Below are positions 7,457 to 14,329 of a stretch of DNA of 18,509 bases, piece after piece (positions within the stretch are counted from its first letter, which is position 1; every line of letters begins with the position of its first letter). The stretch comes from Bradyrhizobium sp. (lineage in GTDB: Bacteria; Pseudomonadota; Alphaproteobacteria; Rhizobiales; Xanthobacteraceae). The notes below the pieces were generated by a model that was given only the letters and a program-made list of their open reading frames with translations, made no database searches and was not told the DNA's origin. The DNA lies in contig JAQGKJ010000083.1 in assembly GCA_028290165.1 (NCBI GenBank), positions 1 to 18,509 on the forward strand. Reading direction: 5' to 3'. A program made the translations under genes and the position numbers.

Positions 7457-7960
7457 TCAGTGACATTTGAAATAGTCGAACGGTTCACGGCAGTTCTTGC
7501 AGCGCCACAGTGCTTTGCACGATGTCGAACCGAACTCGGACAGCACTTCGGTGTCGATCGAGCCGCATTGCGGGCACGCCACCTGCTCGACGCCGAACAG
7601 CGCGCGGCGGGAGCTGGCGGCCAGCGGTGGTGCGATGCCGTATTCCCGGAGCTTGCGGCGGCCGTCCTCGCTCATCCAGTCGGTGGTCCAGGCCGGCGAC
7701 AGCACGGTGCGCACTTTCGAGTTGCGAAAACCAGCGCGTTCCAGCGCGAGTTCTATTTCCAGCGTGATCATGTTCATCGCGGGACAGCCGGAATAGGTCG
7801 GCGTGATCGCGACCTCGACACGGCCATCTGATATCACGACCTCGCGCAGCACCCCGAGATCGGCGATGGTGAGCACGGGAATCTCGGGATCGACCACTTC
7901 AGCCGCGGTATCCCAGGCCCGCTGCCGTAATTCCGCATCATCGAATAACGCGGTCACCAT
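7457..7960 (-). CDS. paaD: Phenylacetyl-CoA epoxidase assembly protein PaaD
   Basis: A 167-residue protein of the MIP18/DUF59 iron-sulfur assembly family. It has DPEIPVLTIADLGV (24-37), the reactive-cysteine motif YSGCPAMN (Cys59), and a C-terminal zinc-ribbon-like domain with Cys129, Cys132, Cys148, Cys154, Cys157 and Cys166. This two-part layout is characteristic of PaaD, which is not part of the purified epoxidase but is needed for it, presumably by maturing the PaaE 2Fe-2S cluster. ATG 7960 lies inside the end of paaC: the two reading frames overlap by seven bases (7954-7960), which suggests translational coupling. A 120-base spacer with a palindromic repeat follows before paaE. Confidence 0.95.
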   Translation of the reverse strand: MVTALFDDAELRQRAWDTAAEVVDPEIPVLTIADLGVLREVVISDGRVEVAITPTYSGCPAMNMITLEIELALERAGFRNSKVRTVLSPAWTTDWMSEDGRRKLREYGIAPPLAASSRRALFGVEQVACPQCGSIDTEVLSEFGSTSCKALWRCKNCREPFDYFKCH

Positions 7961-8730
7961 GTGACCCCCGGAAAGGTTCGTTGCATCGATTGCAGCTCGC
8001 TCAGCAGATGGCCGAGATGCTCGCTGTGCCGTCCGCTGCGGCCGCCCTGCTGCATCCAGTCGCTTTTGGGCAGGACCAGCGTTGCTTCACTGACGACATC
8101 GGAAATCGTCCGGACCCACTGCGGCCGCAAAATCGCGGCGTCAACCGCGATGCCGGCGTCGATCAGGGCACGCTCGCTGTCATCGACCGCAAACATCTCG
8201 CCGGTGAAAGCCCAGAGATCGTCGATTGCGACTTGCACGCGGGCGTGGCTCTCCTCGGTGCCGTCGCCGAGCCGGACCATCCATTCCGATGAGTGTCTCA
8301 GATGATAGGCGCTTTCCTTTTCGGATTTCGCCGCGATCGCCGCCAGCGTCGCATCGCTCGACTTCATCATCGCGCGCCAATAGAGGTCGGCGAAAGCTGC
8401 GTAGAAGAACTGCCGCACCATGGTACGCGCGAAATCGCCGTTCGGCTGTTCCAGCAGCAGGAGGTTGCGGTACTGGCGCACATCGCGCAAATACGCAAAC
8501 CTGTCTTCGTCGTTGCCGCTGCCCTCGACCTTAGCCGCATAGGAATACAGTTCGCGCGCCTGCCCCAGGAGATCGAGGCCCATATTGGCGAGCGCCATGT
8601 CCTCTTCCAGCATCGGCGCGTGACCGCACCATTCCGATAGCCGATGCCCCAGGATCAGCGCGTCGTCGGCGCGGCGCAGCGTGTACAGCACCAGCGGGGT
8701 TTCGGAGACCTGGATCGATGCGACGGCCAT
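7954..8730 (-). CDS. paaC: Phenylacetyl-CoA epoxidase structural subunit PaaC
   Basis: A 258-residue ferritin-like protein, the structural partner of the catalytic PaaA in the epoxidase. It carries LSEWCGHAPMLEEDMALANMGLDLLGQARELYSYAA (31-66), LLLEQPNGDFARTMVRQFFY (91-110), AYHLRHSSEWMVRLGDGTEESH (141-162) and the C-terminal HSEHLGHLLSELQSMQRTFPG (235-255), all strong PaaC signatures. Family members are about 250 residues. I chose ATG 8730, with AGG about nine bases upstream, giving MAVASIQVSETPLVLY. Starts at 8754 and 8736 are in frame, but the former lies in the end of a palindromic repeat and would add non-conserved residues. It overlaps paaD by seven bases and is separated from paaB by 172 bases of repeat-containing spacer. 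Confidence 0.95.
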   Translation of the reverse strand: MAVASIQVSETPLVLYTLRRADDALILGHRLSEWCGHAPMLEEDMALANMGLDLLGQARELYSYAAKVEGSGNDEDRFAYLRDVRQYRNLLLLEQPNGDFARTMVRQFFYAAFADLYWRAMMKSSDATLAAIAAKSEKESAYHLRHSSEWMVRLGDGTEESHARVQVAIDDLWAFTGEMFAVDDSERALIDAGIAVDAAILRPQWVRTISDVVSEATLVLPKSDWMQQGGRSGRHSEHLGHLLSELQSMQRTFPGVTW

Positions 8731-8749
8731 GTTCATCAACCTGCTTGTT

Positions 8750-8859
8750 GTCATTGCGAGGAGCGATTTGTCCGCCGTAGCTCAACGAGCGAAGGCGGAA
8801 GCGACGAAGCAATCCAGTCTTTCCTGGGCCTTGGATTCCTTCGCGGCGCTCGCAATGAC
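8750..8859. repeat. Compound palindromic repeat between paaB and paaC
   Basis: The ends GTCATTGCGAG (8750-8760) and CTCGCAATGAC (8849-8859) are perfect 11-bp inverted copies. Inside are two further hairpins: TCCGCCGTAGCTC / GAGCGAAGGCGGA (about 8771-8799, two mismatched pairs) and GAAGCAATCCA / TGGATTCCTTC (8806-8816 / 8832-8842, one mismatch). The element fills most of the 172-base gap between paaB and paaC. The sequence type is shared with the repeats at 7378-7440 and 13498-13676. No coding capacity and no direct target-site duplication is evident. Confidence 0.85.
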
Positions 8860-8902
8860 CGTTTCAACAATTGCGACCTCACCTCACGCAGAGAATGATA
8901 AA

Positions 8903-9190
8903 TCACATATGCCCGACTTCATCCGGCACATCATAAAATGTCGGATGGCGGTAGATCTTGGATTCCGCCGGTTCGAACATCATGCCCTTCTCGGCGGGAT
9001 CGGACGCCGTGATCGCGCTCGACGGTACAACCCAGATCGACAGACCCTCGCCGCGGCGGGTGTAGATGTCGCGTGCGGCCTGCAACGCCAGCGTCGCATC
9101 GCTCGCATGCAGCGACCCGACATGCTTGTGCGCGAGCCCGTTGCGGCTGCGAATGAAGACTTCCCACAGCGGCGTGTTCGGCGTGGCCAT
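8903..9190 (-). CDS. paaB: Phenylacetyl-CoA epoxidase subunit PaaB
   Basis: A 95-residue protein, the exact usual length of PaaB, with LWEVFIRSRNGLAHKHVGSLHA (8-29), ARDIYTRRGEGLSIWVVPSS (39-58) and the C-terminal ESKIYRHPTFYDVPDEVGHM (76-95). PaaB is a small subunit that bridges PaaA-PaaC heterodimers in the epoxidase; it has no cofactor. Two adjacent ATG codons are possible (9193 and 9190). I chose 9190 because GGAGG is then five bases upstream rather than two. The gene follows paaA by 18 bases, so the pair is clearly co-transcribed. A 172-base gap with a palindromic repeat follows. Confidence 0.96.
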   Translation of the reverse strand: MATPNTPLWEVFIRSRNGLAHKHVGSLHASDATLALQAARDIYTRRGEGLSIWVVPSSAITASDPAEKGMMFEPAESKIYRHPTFYDVPDEVGHM

Positions 9191-9208
9191 CATTACCTCC
9201 CTGAATTA

Positions 9209-10198
9209 CTATGCGGCTTGCACCGCAGACCTTTGCTTGCGTTTCTCGGAATAAACCTGCGCTGCCTCGCGCACCCACGCGCCCTCGTCATGCGCCTTGC
9301 GCCGCACCGCCAGCCGCTCGCGGTTGCACGGGCCGTTGCCGGCCAGCACCTGCTTGAACTCGTCCCAGTCGATCGCGCTGTACACCCAGTGCCCGGCCTC
9401 ATCCTGTTTCATGCCGGGGTCGGGGATGGTGAGGCCGAGATAATGCGCCTGCGGCACCGTCGCATCGACGAACTTTTGGCGCAGTTCGTCATTGGAAAAC
9501 CGCTTGATCTTCCATTTGGTCGAGGTGTCGCTGTGCTGGCTCGCCTGGTCGGGCGGCCCGAACATCATCAGCACCGGCCACCACCAGCGATCGAGCGCGC
9601 TCTGTGCCATCGCCTTCTGCTCTTCGGAGCCGCGCGCCAGCGTCAGCATGATTTCAAAACCCTGCCGCTGATGGAAGGATTCTTCCTTGCAGACCCGGAT
9701 CATTGCGCGCGCGTAAGGACCATAGGAACAGCGGCACAGTGGAATCTGGTTCATGATCGCAGCCCCATCGACCAGCCAGCCGATCGCGCCGATGTCCGCC
9801 CAGGTCAAAGTCGGGTAATTGAAGATCGATGAATATTTTGCCTTGCCGGCAAGCATCAGGTCGACCAGTTCTTCGCGCGAGGTGCCAAGCGTCTCGGCCG
9901 CGGCATAGAGGTAAAGCCCGTGGCCGCATTCGTCCTGAACCTTGGCGAGCAGCGCCGCCTTGCGGCGCAGCGAAGGCGCGCGCGTAATCCAGTTGCCTTC
10001 CGGCAGCATGCCGACGATTTCGGAATGCGCATGCTGTGAAATCTGCCGCGTCAGCGTCTTGCGATAGGCAGCAGGCATCCAGTCGTTCGGCTCGATGCGC
10101 TCCTCGGCGTCGATGCGCGCCTGGAACGCCGCCGCGCGCGTGGCGTCCTCGATGTTGCGGTCGTCTGCGTCGGATGTATTGAGCGCCTGTGTGTACAT
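9209..10198 (-). CDS. paaA: Phenylacetyl-CoA epoxidase catalytic subunit PaaA
   Basis: A 329-residue ferritin-like di-iron monooxygenase that forms the ring 1,2-epoxide of phenylacetyl-CoA. Candidate iron ligands lie in [15 protein letters not shown] (56-70), [13 protein letters not shown] (86-98, Glu90 and His93) and [15 protein letters not shown] (168-182, Glu172/Glu173 and His176), the expected two E-x-x-H type helices. [24 protein letters not shown] near the C-terminus is also typical. ATG 10198 is preceded by GGGAGGT with good spacing; an in-frame TTG at 10240 would add 14 residues lying in the AT-rich promoter region and is unlikely. It is the first structural gene after paaX on the same strand, with its own candidate promoter in the 78-base gap. 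Confidence 0.97.
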   Translation of the reverse strand: MYTQALNTSDADDRNIEDATRAAAFQARIDAEERIEPNDWMPAAYRKTLTRQISQHAHSEIVGMLPEGNWITRAPSLRRKAALLAKVQDECGHGLYLYAAAETLGTSREELVDLMLAGKAKYSSIFNYPTLTWADIGAIGWLVDGAAIMNQIPLCRCSYGPYARAMIRVCKEESFHQRQGFEIMLTLARGSEEQKAMAQSALDRWWWPVLMMFGPPDQASQHSDTSTKWKIKRFSNDELRQKFVDATVPQAHYLGLTIPDPGMKQDEAGHWVYSAIDWDEFKQVLAGNGPCNRERLAVRRKAHDEGAWVREAAQVYSEKRKQRSAVQAA

Positions 10199-10228
10199 GG
10201 CCGACCTCCCGGGAACTTCTCGGCGGTT

Positions 10229-10256
10229 AATATATAACAAAATTTTGGATTCGCAA
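10229..10256 (-). promoter_or_regulatory. Candidate paaA promoter in an AT-rich gap
   Basis: On the minus strand, TTGCGA (10251-10256) and TATATT (10229-10234) are separated by 16 bases, a plausible sigma-70 promoter about 30 bases before the paaA ATG. The surrounding stretch (10226-10271) is strikingly AT-rich for this GC-rich window and contains the perfect palindrome CAAAATTTTG (10238-10247) between the hexamers and the dyad GATT-CGC-AATC (10248-10258). A regulator binding either dyad would cover the promoter. PaaX, encoded next door, is the obvious candidate; this is inferred. Confidence 0.5.
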
Positions 10257-10276
10257 TCTATTTTTGTAACATGAAG

Positions 10277-11143
10277 CTAGTCGGCAAACCGCCGCGCCAG
10301 TTCCTTGCCGGCGGCCGGCAGCGGCCCGCTTACGTTAGTTCCATGCCGGTCAAGCCATTGCTCGGAGGCCGGAAGCAGCCCGCGATAGATTTCGCCGCAG
10401 AGTTTTCGCGCGGCCCGGCCCGGCCAGTCTGCGGGCAGCAAGGCGGTCGGCAACAGTGGGTCGCGCAGCACCACCCGCCGGTAATGATGGATCAGCAATA
10501 TCCGCGCGGTGAAAGCGTCGGCGTCCGCGAGCGGCCCACGGTGGTCGATCCAGCCGCGCAACGGTTCAAACATCTTCATGAATTTCTGATAGGCATCCGC
10601 GGTGCGATCGAGCGGCCAGCTTTCGCTGAGCAGACGCCGGCCGGCCTCGTCCTCGGCGGAAACCTCCAGACGGACCGCGCCAGCGGCCTCTTCGGGGATT
10701 GGAGCGCCCGACGGTGCAACCCACACGCCCGGCAACGGAGTGCCGAAGCCGGCATTCTTCAGCGCCTCACGGGACGCCTCGCGATCCCTGCCGTTGCCGA
10801 TCAGCAGAAGCTCAAAGCGTCCGGTCCAGTCGGAGGCCGGTGCACCGTAGATGTGCCGGGTCGCAATATTGAAAGTCTGCCGCTCGCTCTGCACCAGCCG
10901 ATAAAAACTGTTGCGGCCGACCTTGGCTCGTTCGAACCAGCCGTCTGCCGTCAACCGCGACATCGCGGTTCGCACCACGGAGCTGTCGATGTCGATTGTC
11001 TTGAAAAACTCCAACAGCGTTCCGAGCCAGACCGAACCGCCGCGCGGCACGATCGCATCGCCGAACACAGTGATGACGATGGAGCCGGTGCGCGAAGGTT
11101 CGCGCTTGAGCTGTTCGATGATGCGGGCAAGCGGATGCGCCAT
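10277..11143 (-). CDS. paaX: PaaX-family phenylacetate repressor
   Basis: A 288-residue regulator in the PaaX/ArsR-like winged-helix family. The DNA-binding part is about residues 18-90 (GSIVITVFGDAIVPRGGSVWLGTLLEFF, then SSVVRTAMSRLTADGWFERAKVGRNSFYRL). The middle and C-terminal PaaX domains include SDWTGRFELLLI (104-115) and FTARILLIHHYRRVVLRDPLLP. PaaX proteins repress paa genes and release DNA on binding phenylacetyl-CoA, the product of PaaK. I chose ATG 11143 (MAHPLARIIEQLK), although its ribosome site is weak; the longer frame to TTG 11206 adds 21 residues that do not look conserved. The gene lies immediately upstream of paaA on the same strand, so it could be read as the first gene of the operon or from its own promoter. 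Confidence 0.92.
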   Translation of the reverse strand: MAHPLARIIEQLKREPSRTGSIVITVFGDAIVPRGGSVWLGTLLEFFKTIDIDSSVVRTAMSRLTADGWFERAKVGRNSFYRLVQSERQTFNIATRHIYGAPASDWTGRFELLLIGNGRDREASREALKNAGFGTPLPGVWVAPSGAPIPEEAAGAVRLEVSAEDEAGRRLLSESWPLDRTADAYQKFMKMFEPLRGWIDHRGPLADADAFTARILLIHHYRRVVLRDPLLPTALLPADWPGRAARKLCGEIYRGLLPASEQWLDRHGTNVSGPLPAAGKELARRFAD

Positions 11144-11181
11144 GCGCAACGCATAGCGCGTTTTGCGGATTTGCGACAACG

Positions 11182-11201
11182 GCGGCCTGCAGGCAGGCCG
11201 C
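11182..11201. terminator. GC-rich hairpin between the hydrolase and paaX
   Basis: GCGGCCTGC (11182-11190) and GCAGGCCGC (11193-11201) are perfect inverted copies; allowing a four-base loop gives an 8-bp GC-rich stem. It sits in the 63-base gap between the hydrolase stop and the paaX start. No T-run follows on the minus strand, so it may be a factor-dependent end or attenuating hairpin rather than an intrinsic terminator. Confidence 0.35.
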
Positions 11202-11206
11202 GGCAA

Positions 11207-11971
11207 TCACCTGGCCGGATCGGGATAGACGAGGCTGCGCCAGCCGCCGCGGTCGAACGGCGCCCATTTGCCTTCCGGCTGGGCGAGACGATCGGCGACC
11301 GCATAAACCACGGCGGGATGGTGACCCATGCCGCAATGGCTGCTTTCGACTTCGATGTTCTCCGAGCGCGCGGATGGCTTTTCCATGCAGCCCTGCCACG
11401 CGCAGATGCCGTCGGTGCGGCTGAAGATAGCGGTGGTCGGCACCGGCGGCGTGTCCGAGAGCGATCCGCCGAAACGCGGATCCGCTTCATCGGCGCGGCG
11501 GCCGCTCGCCATCTCATAGACGCGCCAGGCGTTGGTCGCCTTCGGGTGGCCCGCGAACGGACTGCCGAGCGTGATCACCGAGCGCACCCGATCCGGCATC
11601 ATTTTTGCCAATTGCCGCGCATATAGGCCACCGAGGCTCCAGCCGACCAGGCTGATCTTTCGGCCGTGCGCGTCGCTGAGTTCACGCACCAGATCGACCA
11701 TCGCACGCTGCACGCCGTCGCGCAGGCCGAGGTTGCGGCCCTGACGCCAGCCGCTGACGGCATAGCCGCGGTTCTTCAAAAAGCTGCGCAGCGGACGGGT
11801 CGAGGTGTCGGACGCGACCAGCCCGGGCAACACCAGCACCGGATGGCCGTCGCCCCTTGGCGCCAGGCTGAGCAACGGCAATGCGCCGAGAAACGCGCCA
11901 AGCTCGTGGATCGCCCGCCCCTCCAGAAACATCAGGGTTTTGGAGGGTGGGCGCAGCGTCTGGGCGGACAT
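11207..11971 (-). CDS. Alpha/beta hydrolase, lipase/PGAP1-like
   Basis: A 254-residue serine hydrolase. GHPVLVLPGLVASD (42-55) supplies the oxyanion loop, LVGWSLGGLYAR (108-119) the nucleophile Ser112, SRTDGICAWQGC (184-195) the likely acid Asp187, and SSHCGMGHHPAV (210-221) the catalytic His, probably His212. LITLGSPF-like sequence (SVITLGSPFAG, 131-141) is typical of triacylglycerol-lipase and PGAP1-type esterases. No signal peptide is visible, so it appears cytoplasmic. ATG 11971 has GAGAGGA six bases upstream; a longer form from ATG 11986 is possible. It precedes paaX on the same strand with a 63-base gap containing a GC-rich hairpin. Whether it belongs to phenylacetate metabolism, for example by releasing phenylacetate from an ester, cannot be told. 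Confidence 0.85.
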   Translation of the reverse strand: MSAQTLRPPSKTLMFLEGRAIHELGAFLGALPLLSLAPRGDGHPVLVLPGLVASDTSTRPLRSFLKNRGYAVSGWRQGRNLGLRDGVQRAMVDLVRELSDAHGRKISLVGWSLGGLYARQLAKMMPDRVRSVITLGSPFAGHPKATNAWRVYEMASGRRADEADPRFGGSLSDTPPVPTTAIFSRTDGICAWQGCMEKPSARSENIEVESSHCGMGHHPAVVYAVADRLAQPEGKWAPFDRGGWRSLVYPDPAR

Positions 11972-12132
11972 CGCAATTCCTCTCATGGCCGGCCTCGAAC
12001 CGGCGGCCAAATTGAACTGTTTGAATACGCTGGACTCGCGCAATCGTTCCGCAACGCAACAATGCCTTGAATCAAGCTAGGACGCTGATTCCATCATTCA
12101 AGCGGGCGACATCGAATCGGACAATAGGCCGC

Positions 12133-12147
12133 CGCGTTTAAAACGCG
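12133..12147. promoter_or_regulatory. Small palindrome in the hydrolase upstream region
   Basis: CGCGTTT-A-AAACGCG is a perfect 7-bp inverted repeat with a one-base centre. It lies about 160 bases upstream of the hydrolase start and 16 bases past the DUF445 stop, in the 192-base gap between them. It could be an operator or a short hairpin at the DUF445 mRNA end. No T-run accompanies it. Nothing else was recognised in this gap. Confidence 0.3.
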
Positions 12148-12163
12148 CCCAGTGATCTAAAAG

Positions 12164-13450
12164 TCACAACCACCGCAGCAGGACTTCGGCGGTATAGAGC
12201 CCCAGGCCGGCAAGGCCGCCGATCAAGGAGCCGTTGAAGCGGATGTATTGCAGGTCCCTGCCGATGTTGATTTCGATCAGTGAAATCAACTGCCCCATGT
12301 CCCACGCCTTGACCTGATCGGCGATGAAGCTGGAGACGCCGCTCTTCTGGTCGGCGATAAAACTTCGAAGCACGGCCACGAAACCCTGGTTGATCTCGGC
12401 TCGCAGTTCGGGATCGGCCGCGAGCGCCTCGCCGGCCTTCGTGAACATTCCTGCAAGATGTTGCTGCAGCACCTGCGTCTCGCCAGAGGCGCTGCGTTCG
12501 ATGAACGATCGCGTGTTCGACCAGATGTTGCGCGCCAGGTCAGCGAGTTCGGGTCGCGCCAACAGGTCGCGCTTCAGGCCGTCGATGCGGCCGGCAATGG
12601 CCCTATCGGTGCCGAGCCGGTCTACGAACGACAGCAGCATGCGATCAAACTCCCCGCGAAACGGGTGTTGCGGATCGTTTCGCACTTGCTCGAAGAATTT
12701 CGTCGCGGAGGCGACGATCCTGTTCTCCAGGAATTTGTCGGCACGATAGAGTTTGAGGAGCGTCGGCATTTCGGCGCGGATTTTGTCGCGGATCACGGCC
12801 ATGGTTTCGGGCTCGGTCAGCGACCGGTGCACCACGCGCAGGATGTCGTCGAGCAGTCCCTGGTGCCGGCCCTCGGCCACGAAGGCGCGCAGCGTGCCGG
12901 CGGCGAGCGGCGCCAGATCGATTGACTGCAACTGGCTGGTGATGCGGCGGGTGATGAACGTCATCAGGCCCGAGGTTTCCGTCGCGTTCACCGCCTCGGG
13001 CAATAGCCGCAGCGTGAAGCGGGCCAGATCGGCGCTGCGCTTGCGGTCGCGCAGCCAGTCGGCGATGAACGAGGCGAAATCAATCTGGCGCAGCTTGGCT
13101 TCGACCGGCGCCTCTTCGAGAAAATGCAGCTCGATGAATTCGCCGAGCTTGTCGGCGATGCGGTGCTGATTGCTCTGGATGACTGCGGTGTGCGGGATCG
13201 GCAATCCCAAAGGCCTCCTGAACAGCGCCACAACCGCATACCAGTCGGCAAGACCACCGATGGTGGCGGCTTCCGCGAATGCCGCGACGAAGCCGAAGGC
13301 CGGATGCATCGGAAGCAACATCTTCGCCGTCACGAACAGCGCCAGCGTGCCCACAAGCACCAATGTGGCCACCGCCTTGACCCGCCGCAACTCGGCCGCC
13401 CGCGCGGCATCTCCGGGCGCATCGAACGAGAAGGTGTTTTGCGCGGTCAT
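12164..13450 (-). CDS. DUF445-family membrane protein
   Basis: A 428-residue protein of the DUF445 (YjiN-like) family, function unknown. Hydrophobic segments near the N-terminus (about 26-47, VATLVLVGTLALFVTAKMLL, and 52-77, including the conserved EAATIGGLADWYAVVALFRRPLG) and at the extreme C-terminus (LIGGLAGLGLYTAEVLL) suggest membrane attachment at both ends. Between them lies a long helical, charged region (about 90-400). GGLADWYAVVALFRRPLGLPIPHTAVI is the family signature. ATG 13450 follows GAAAGG with normal spacing. It stands alone: the next gene upstream on the same strand is the phasin, separated by that gene's terminator and a large repeat. No function should be inferred from the neighbours. 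Confidence 0.88.
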   Translation of the reverse strand: MTAQNTFSFDAPGDAARAAELRRVKAVATLVLVGTLALFVTAKMLLPMHPAFGFVAAFAEAATIGGLADWYAVVALFRRPLGLPIPHTAVIQSNQHRIADKLGEFIELHFLEEAPVEAKLRQIDFASFIADWLRDRKRSADLARFTLRLLPEAVNATETSGLMTFITRRITSQLQSIDLAPLAAGTLRAFVAEGRHQGLLDDILRVVHRSLTEPETMAVIRDKIRAEMPTLLKLYRADKFLENRIVASATKFFEQVRNDPQHPFRGEFDRMLLSFVDRLGTDRAIAGRIDGLKRDLLARPELADLARNIWSNTRSFIERSASGETQVLQQHLAGMFTKAGEALAADPELRAEINQGFVAVLRSFIADQKSGVSSFIADQVKAWDMGQLISLIEINIGRDLQYIRFNGSLIGGLAGLGLYTAEVLLRWL

Positions 13451-13497
13451 GGCGCCTTTCGGGGCGAATGATAGTTGAGTTCAAGGATAGCAACTTC

Positions 13498-13676
13498 CCT
13501 CATTGCGAGCGAAGTGAAGCAATCCAAGCCGTCATTCCGGGGCGATGCAACGCATCGAACCCGGAATCTCGAGATTCCCCGATGCGCAATTGCACATCTG
13601 AGGTCTGGTGCAAACGCACCATCCCGGAATGACGGCTTGGATTGCTTCGTCGCTTGCGCTCCTCGCAATGACGGAG
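13498..13676. repeat. Nested palindromic repeat between the phasin and DUF445 genes
   Basis: Outer ends CATTGCGAG (13501-13509) and CTCGCAATG (13662-13670) match the repeats inside the paa operon. Further in, positions 13516-13541 and 13623-13648 are a perfect 26-bp inverted repeat, beginning GAAGCAATCCA and ending at CATTCCGGG. The 81-base interior has more hairpins: CGATGC/GCATCG (about 13543-13557), the perfect 16-bp palindrome GGAATCTCGAGATTCC (13563-13578), and GGTGC/GCACC (about 13607-13619). It looks like a second repeat type (ends GCCGTCATTCCGGG) lying inside the loop of the first. It fills most of the 310-base gap; no gene is present. Confidence 0.88.
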
Positions 13677-13706
13677 GGGCAACGATGATCTATGCGGGTA
13701 CATGCC

Positions 13707-13735
13707 AAAAAGAAGGCCCGCACGAAGCGGGCCTT
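13707..13735 (-). terminator. Intrinsic terminator of the phasin gene
   Basis: On the minus strand, AAGGCCCGC, the loop TTCGT and GCGGGCCTT form a perfect 9-bp GC-rich stem (13713-13735), followed after one base by TTTTT (13707-13711). It begins 25 bases after the phasin stop. This is the clearest rho-independent terminator in the window. Confidence 0.92.
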
Positions 13736-13760
13736 GAATTAACGACTAATCCAAACCGTG

Positions 13761-14243
13761 TCAGGCGGTCTTGGTGTAGACCTTGGCGAAATTAGCCTGG
13801 GCGGTCTTGGCACCGTCGGCGACGAGCTTGCCGAGATATTCGGTCGAAGCCTTCGCCCGCGACATGAACACTTCGCCGCGCGAGCGCAGCATGTCGGACT
13901 GGATCTGGACCGCCTCGTTGATCGACTTGGCGGAAGCCAGTTTGTCAATGCCGGCAAAGAACGCCTCGGCGTCCTGATAGAGGGCGTCCTGGATGTTGCG
14001 GCTGATCTTGGCGGCTTCGCTAACCGAACCCGCAACGGCGGTCTCGATCGCGGCAGTCACCTTTTCCGAACCGGCATGAAAGTCGGCAGCGCGCTCCTTG
14101 GCAGTGCCGGCGGTCTTCTTCACGAACTCACGGGCGGCTTCGGGAACTTCCAGGTTCTGGAGGTTCTTGAGCGCGTCGGTGACGGGCGCGAAAGCTTCCT
14201 TGACGGTGTTCAGCACGGAGTTGGTTTCGGTCTCGGTGGTCAT
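13761..14243 (-). CDS. Phasin-family protein (PHA granule coat)
   Basis: A 160-residue, mostly helical protein with no cysteine or tryptophan, matching alphaproteobacterial phasins. Features are the acidic N-terminus MTTETETNSVLNTVKEAF, the conserved VPEAAREFVKKTAGTAKERAADFHAGSEKVTAAIE region (33-67), DAEAFFAGIDKLASAKSINEAVQIQSD (91-117) and a basic C-terminal region. Phasins coat polyhydroxyalkanoate granules, limiting granule size and helping polymerase or depolymerase access. The assignment is supported by the PHA synthase operon 0.8 kb upstream. ATG 14243 follows GGAGAG by six bases. The gene has its own promoter region with palindromes and a strong terminator, so it is a separate, probably highly expressed unit. 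A phaP symbol would be reasonable, but which paralogue it is cannot be told. Confidence 0.9.
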   Translation of the reverse strand: MTTETETNSVLNTVKEAFAPVTDALKNLQNLEVPEAAREFVKKTAGTAKERAADFHAGSEKVTAAIETAVAGSVSEAAKISRNIQDALYQDAEAFFAGIDKLASAKSINEAVQIQSDMLRSRGEVFMSRAKASTEYLGKLVADGAKTAQANFAKVYTKTA

Positions 14244-14329
14244 TTGGGTCTCTCCATCCTCAGGTTTGAGCTATGGGCTCACCCCGTCCGGATTGGCCCG
14301 GGGCGACATCGATGTGCCATAGTTAATGG

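Noticed and set aside
8731..8754. An eight-residue longer PaaC from ATG 8754
   Set aside because: The start falls in the end of the palindromic repeat, has no ribosome site and adds non-conserved residues. ATG 8730 fits PaaC length and has AGG upstream.
8750..8859. Insertion sequence or CRISPR origin for the palindromic repeats
   Set aside because: There is no transposase frame and no evident target-site duplication, and no regular repeat-spacer array. They look like non-autonomous palindromic intergenic elements.
8681..9832. A 383-codon plus-strand frame across paaB and paaA
   Set aside because: It begins in the paaC start region, runs through a repeat and lies antisense to two certain genes. 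The translation has no domain features.
14244..14280. Riboswitch or RNA thermometer in the phasin leader
   Set aside because: The short leader shows only a weak dyad and no recognised aptamer. The strong palindromes lie further upstream, in DNA-operator positions.
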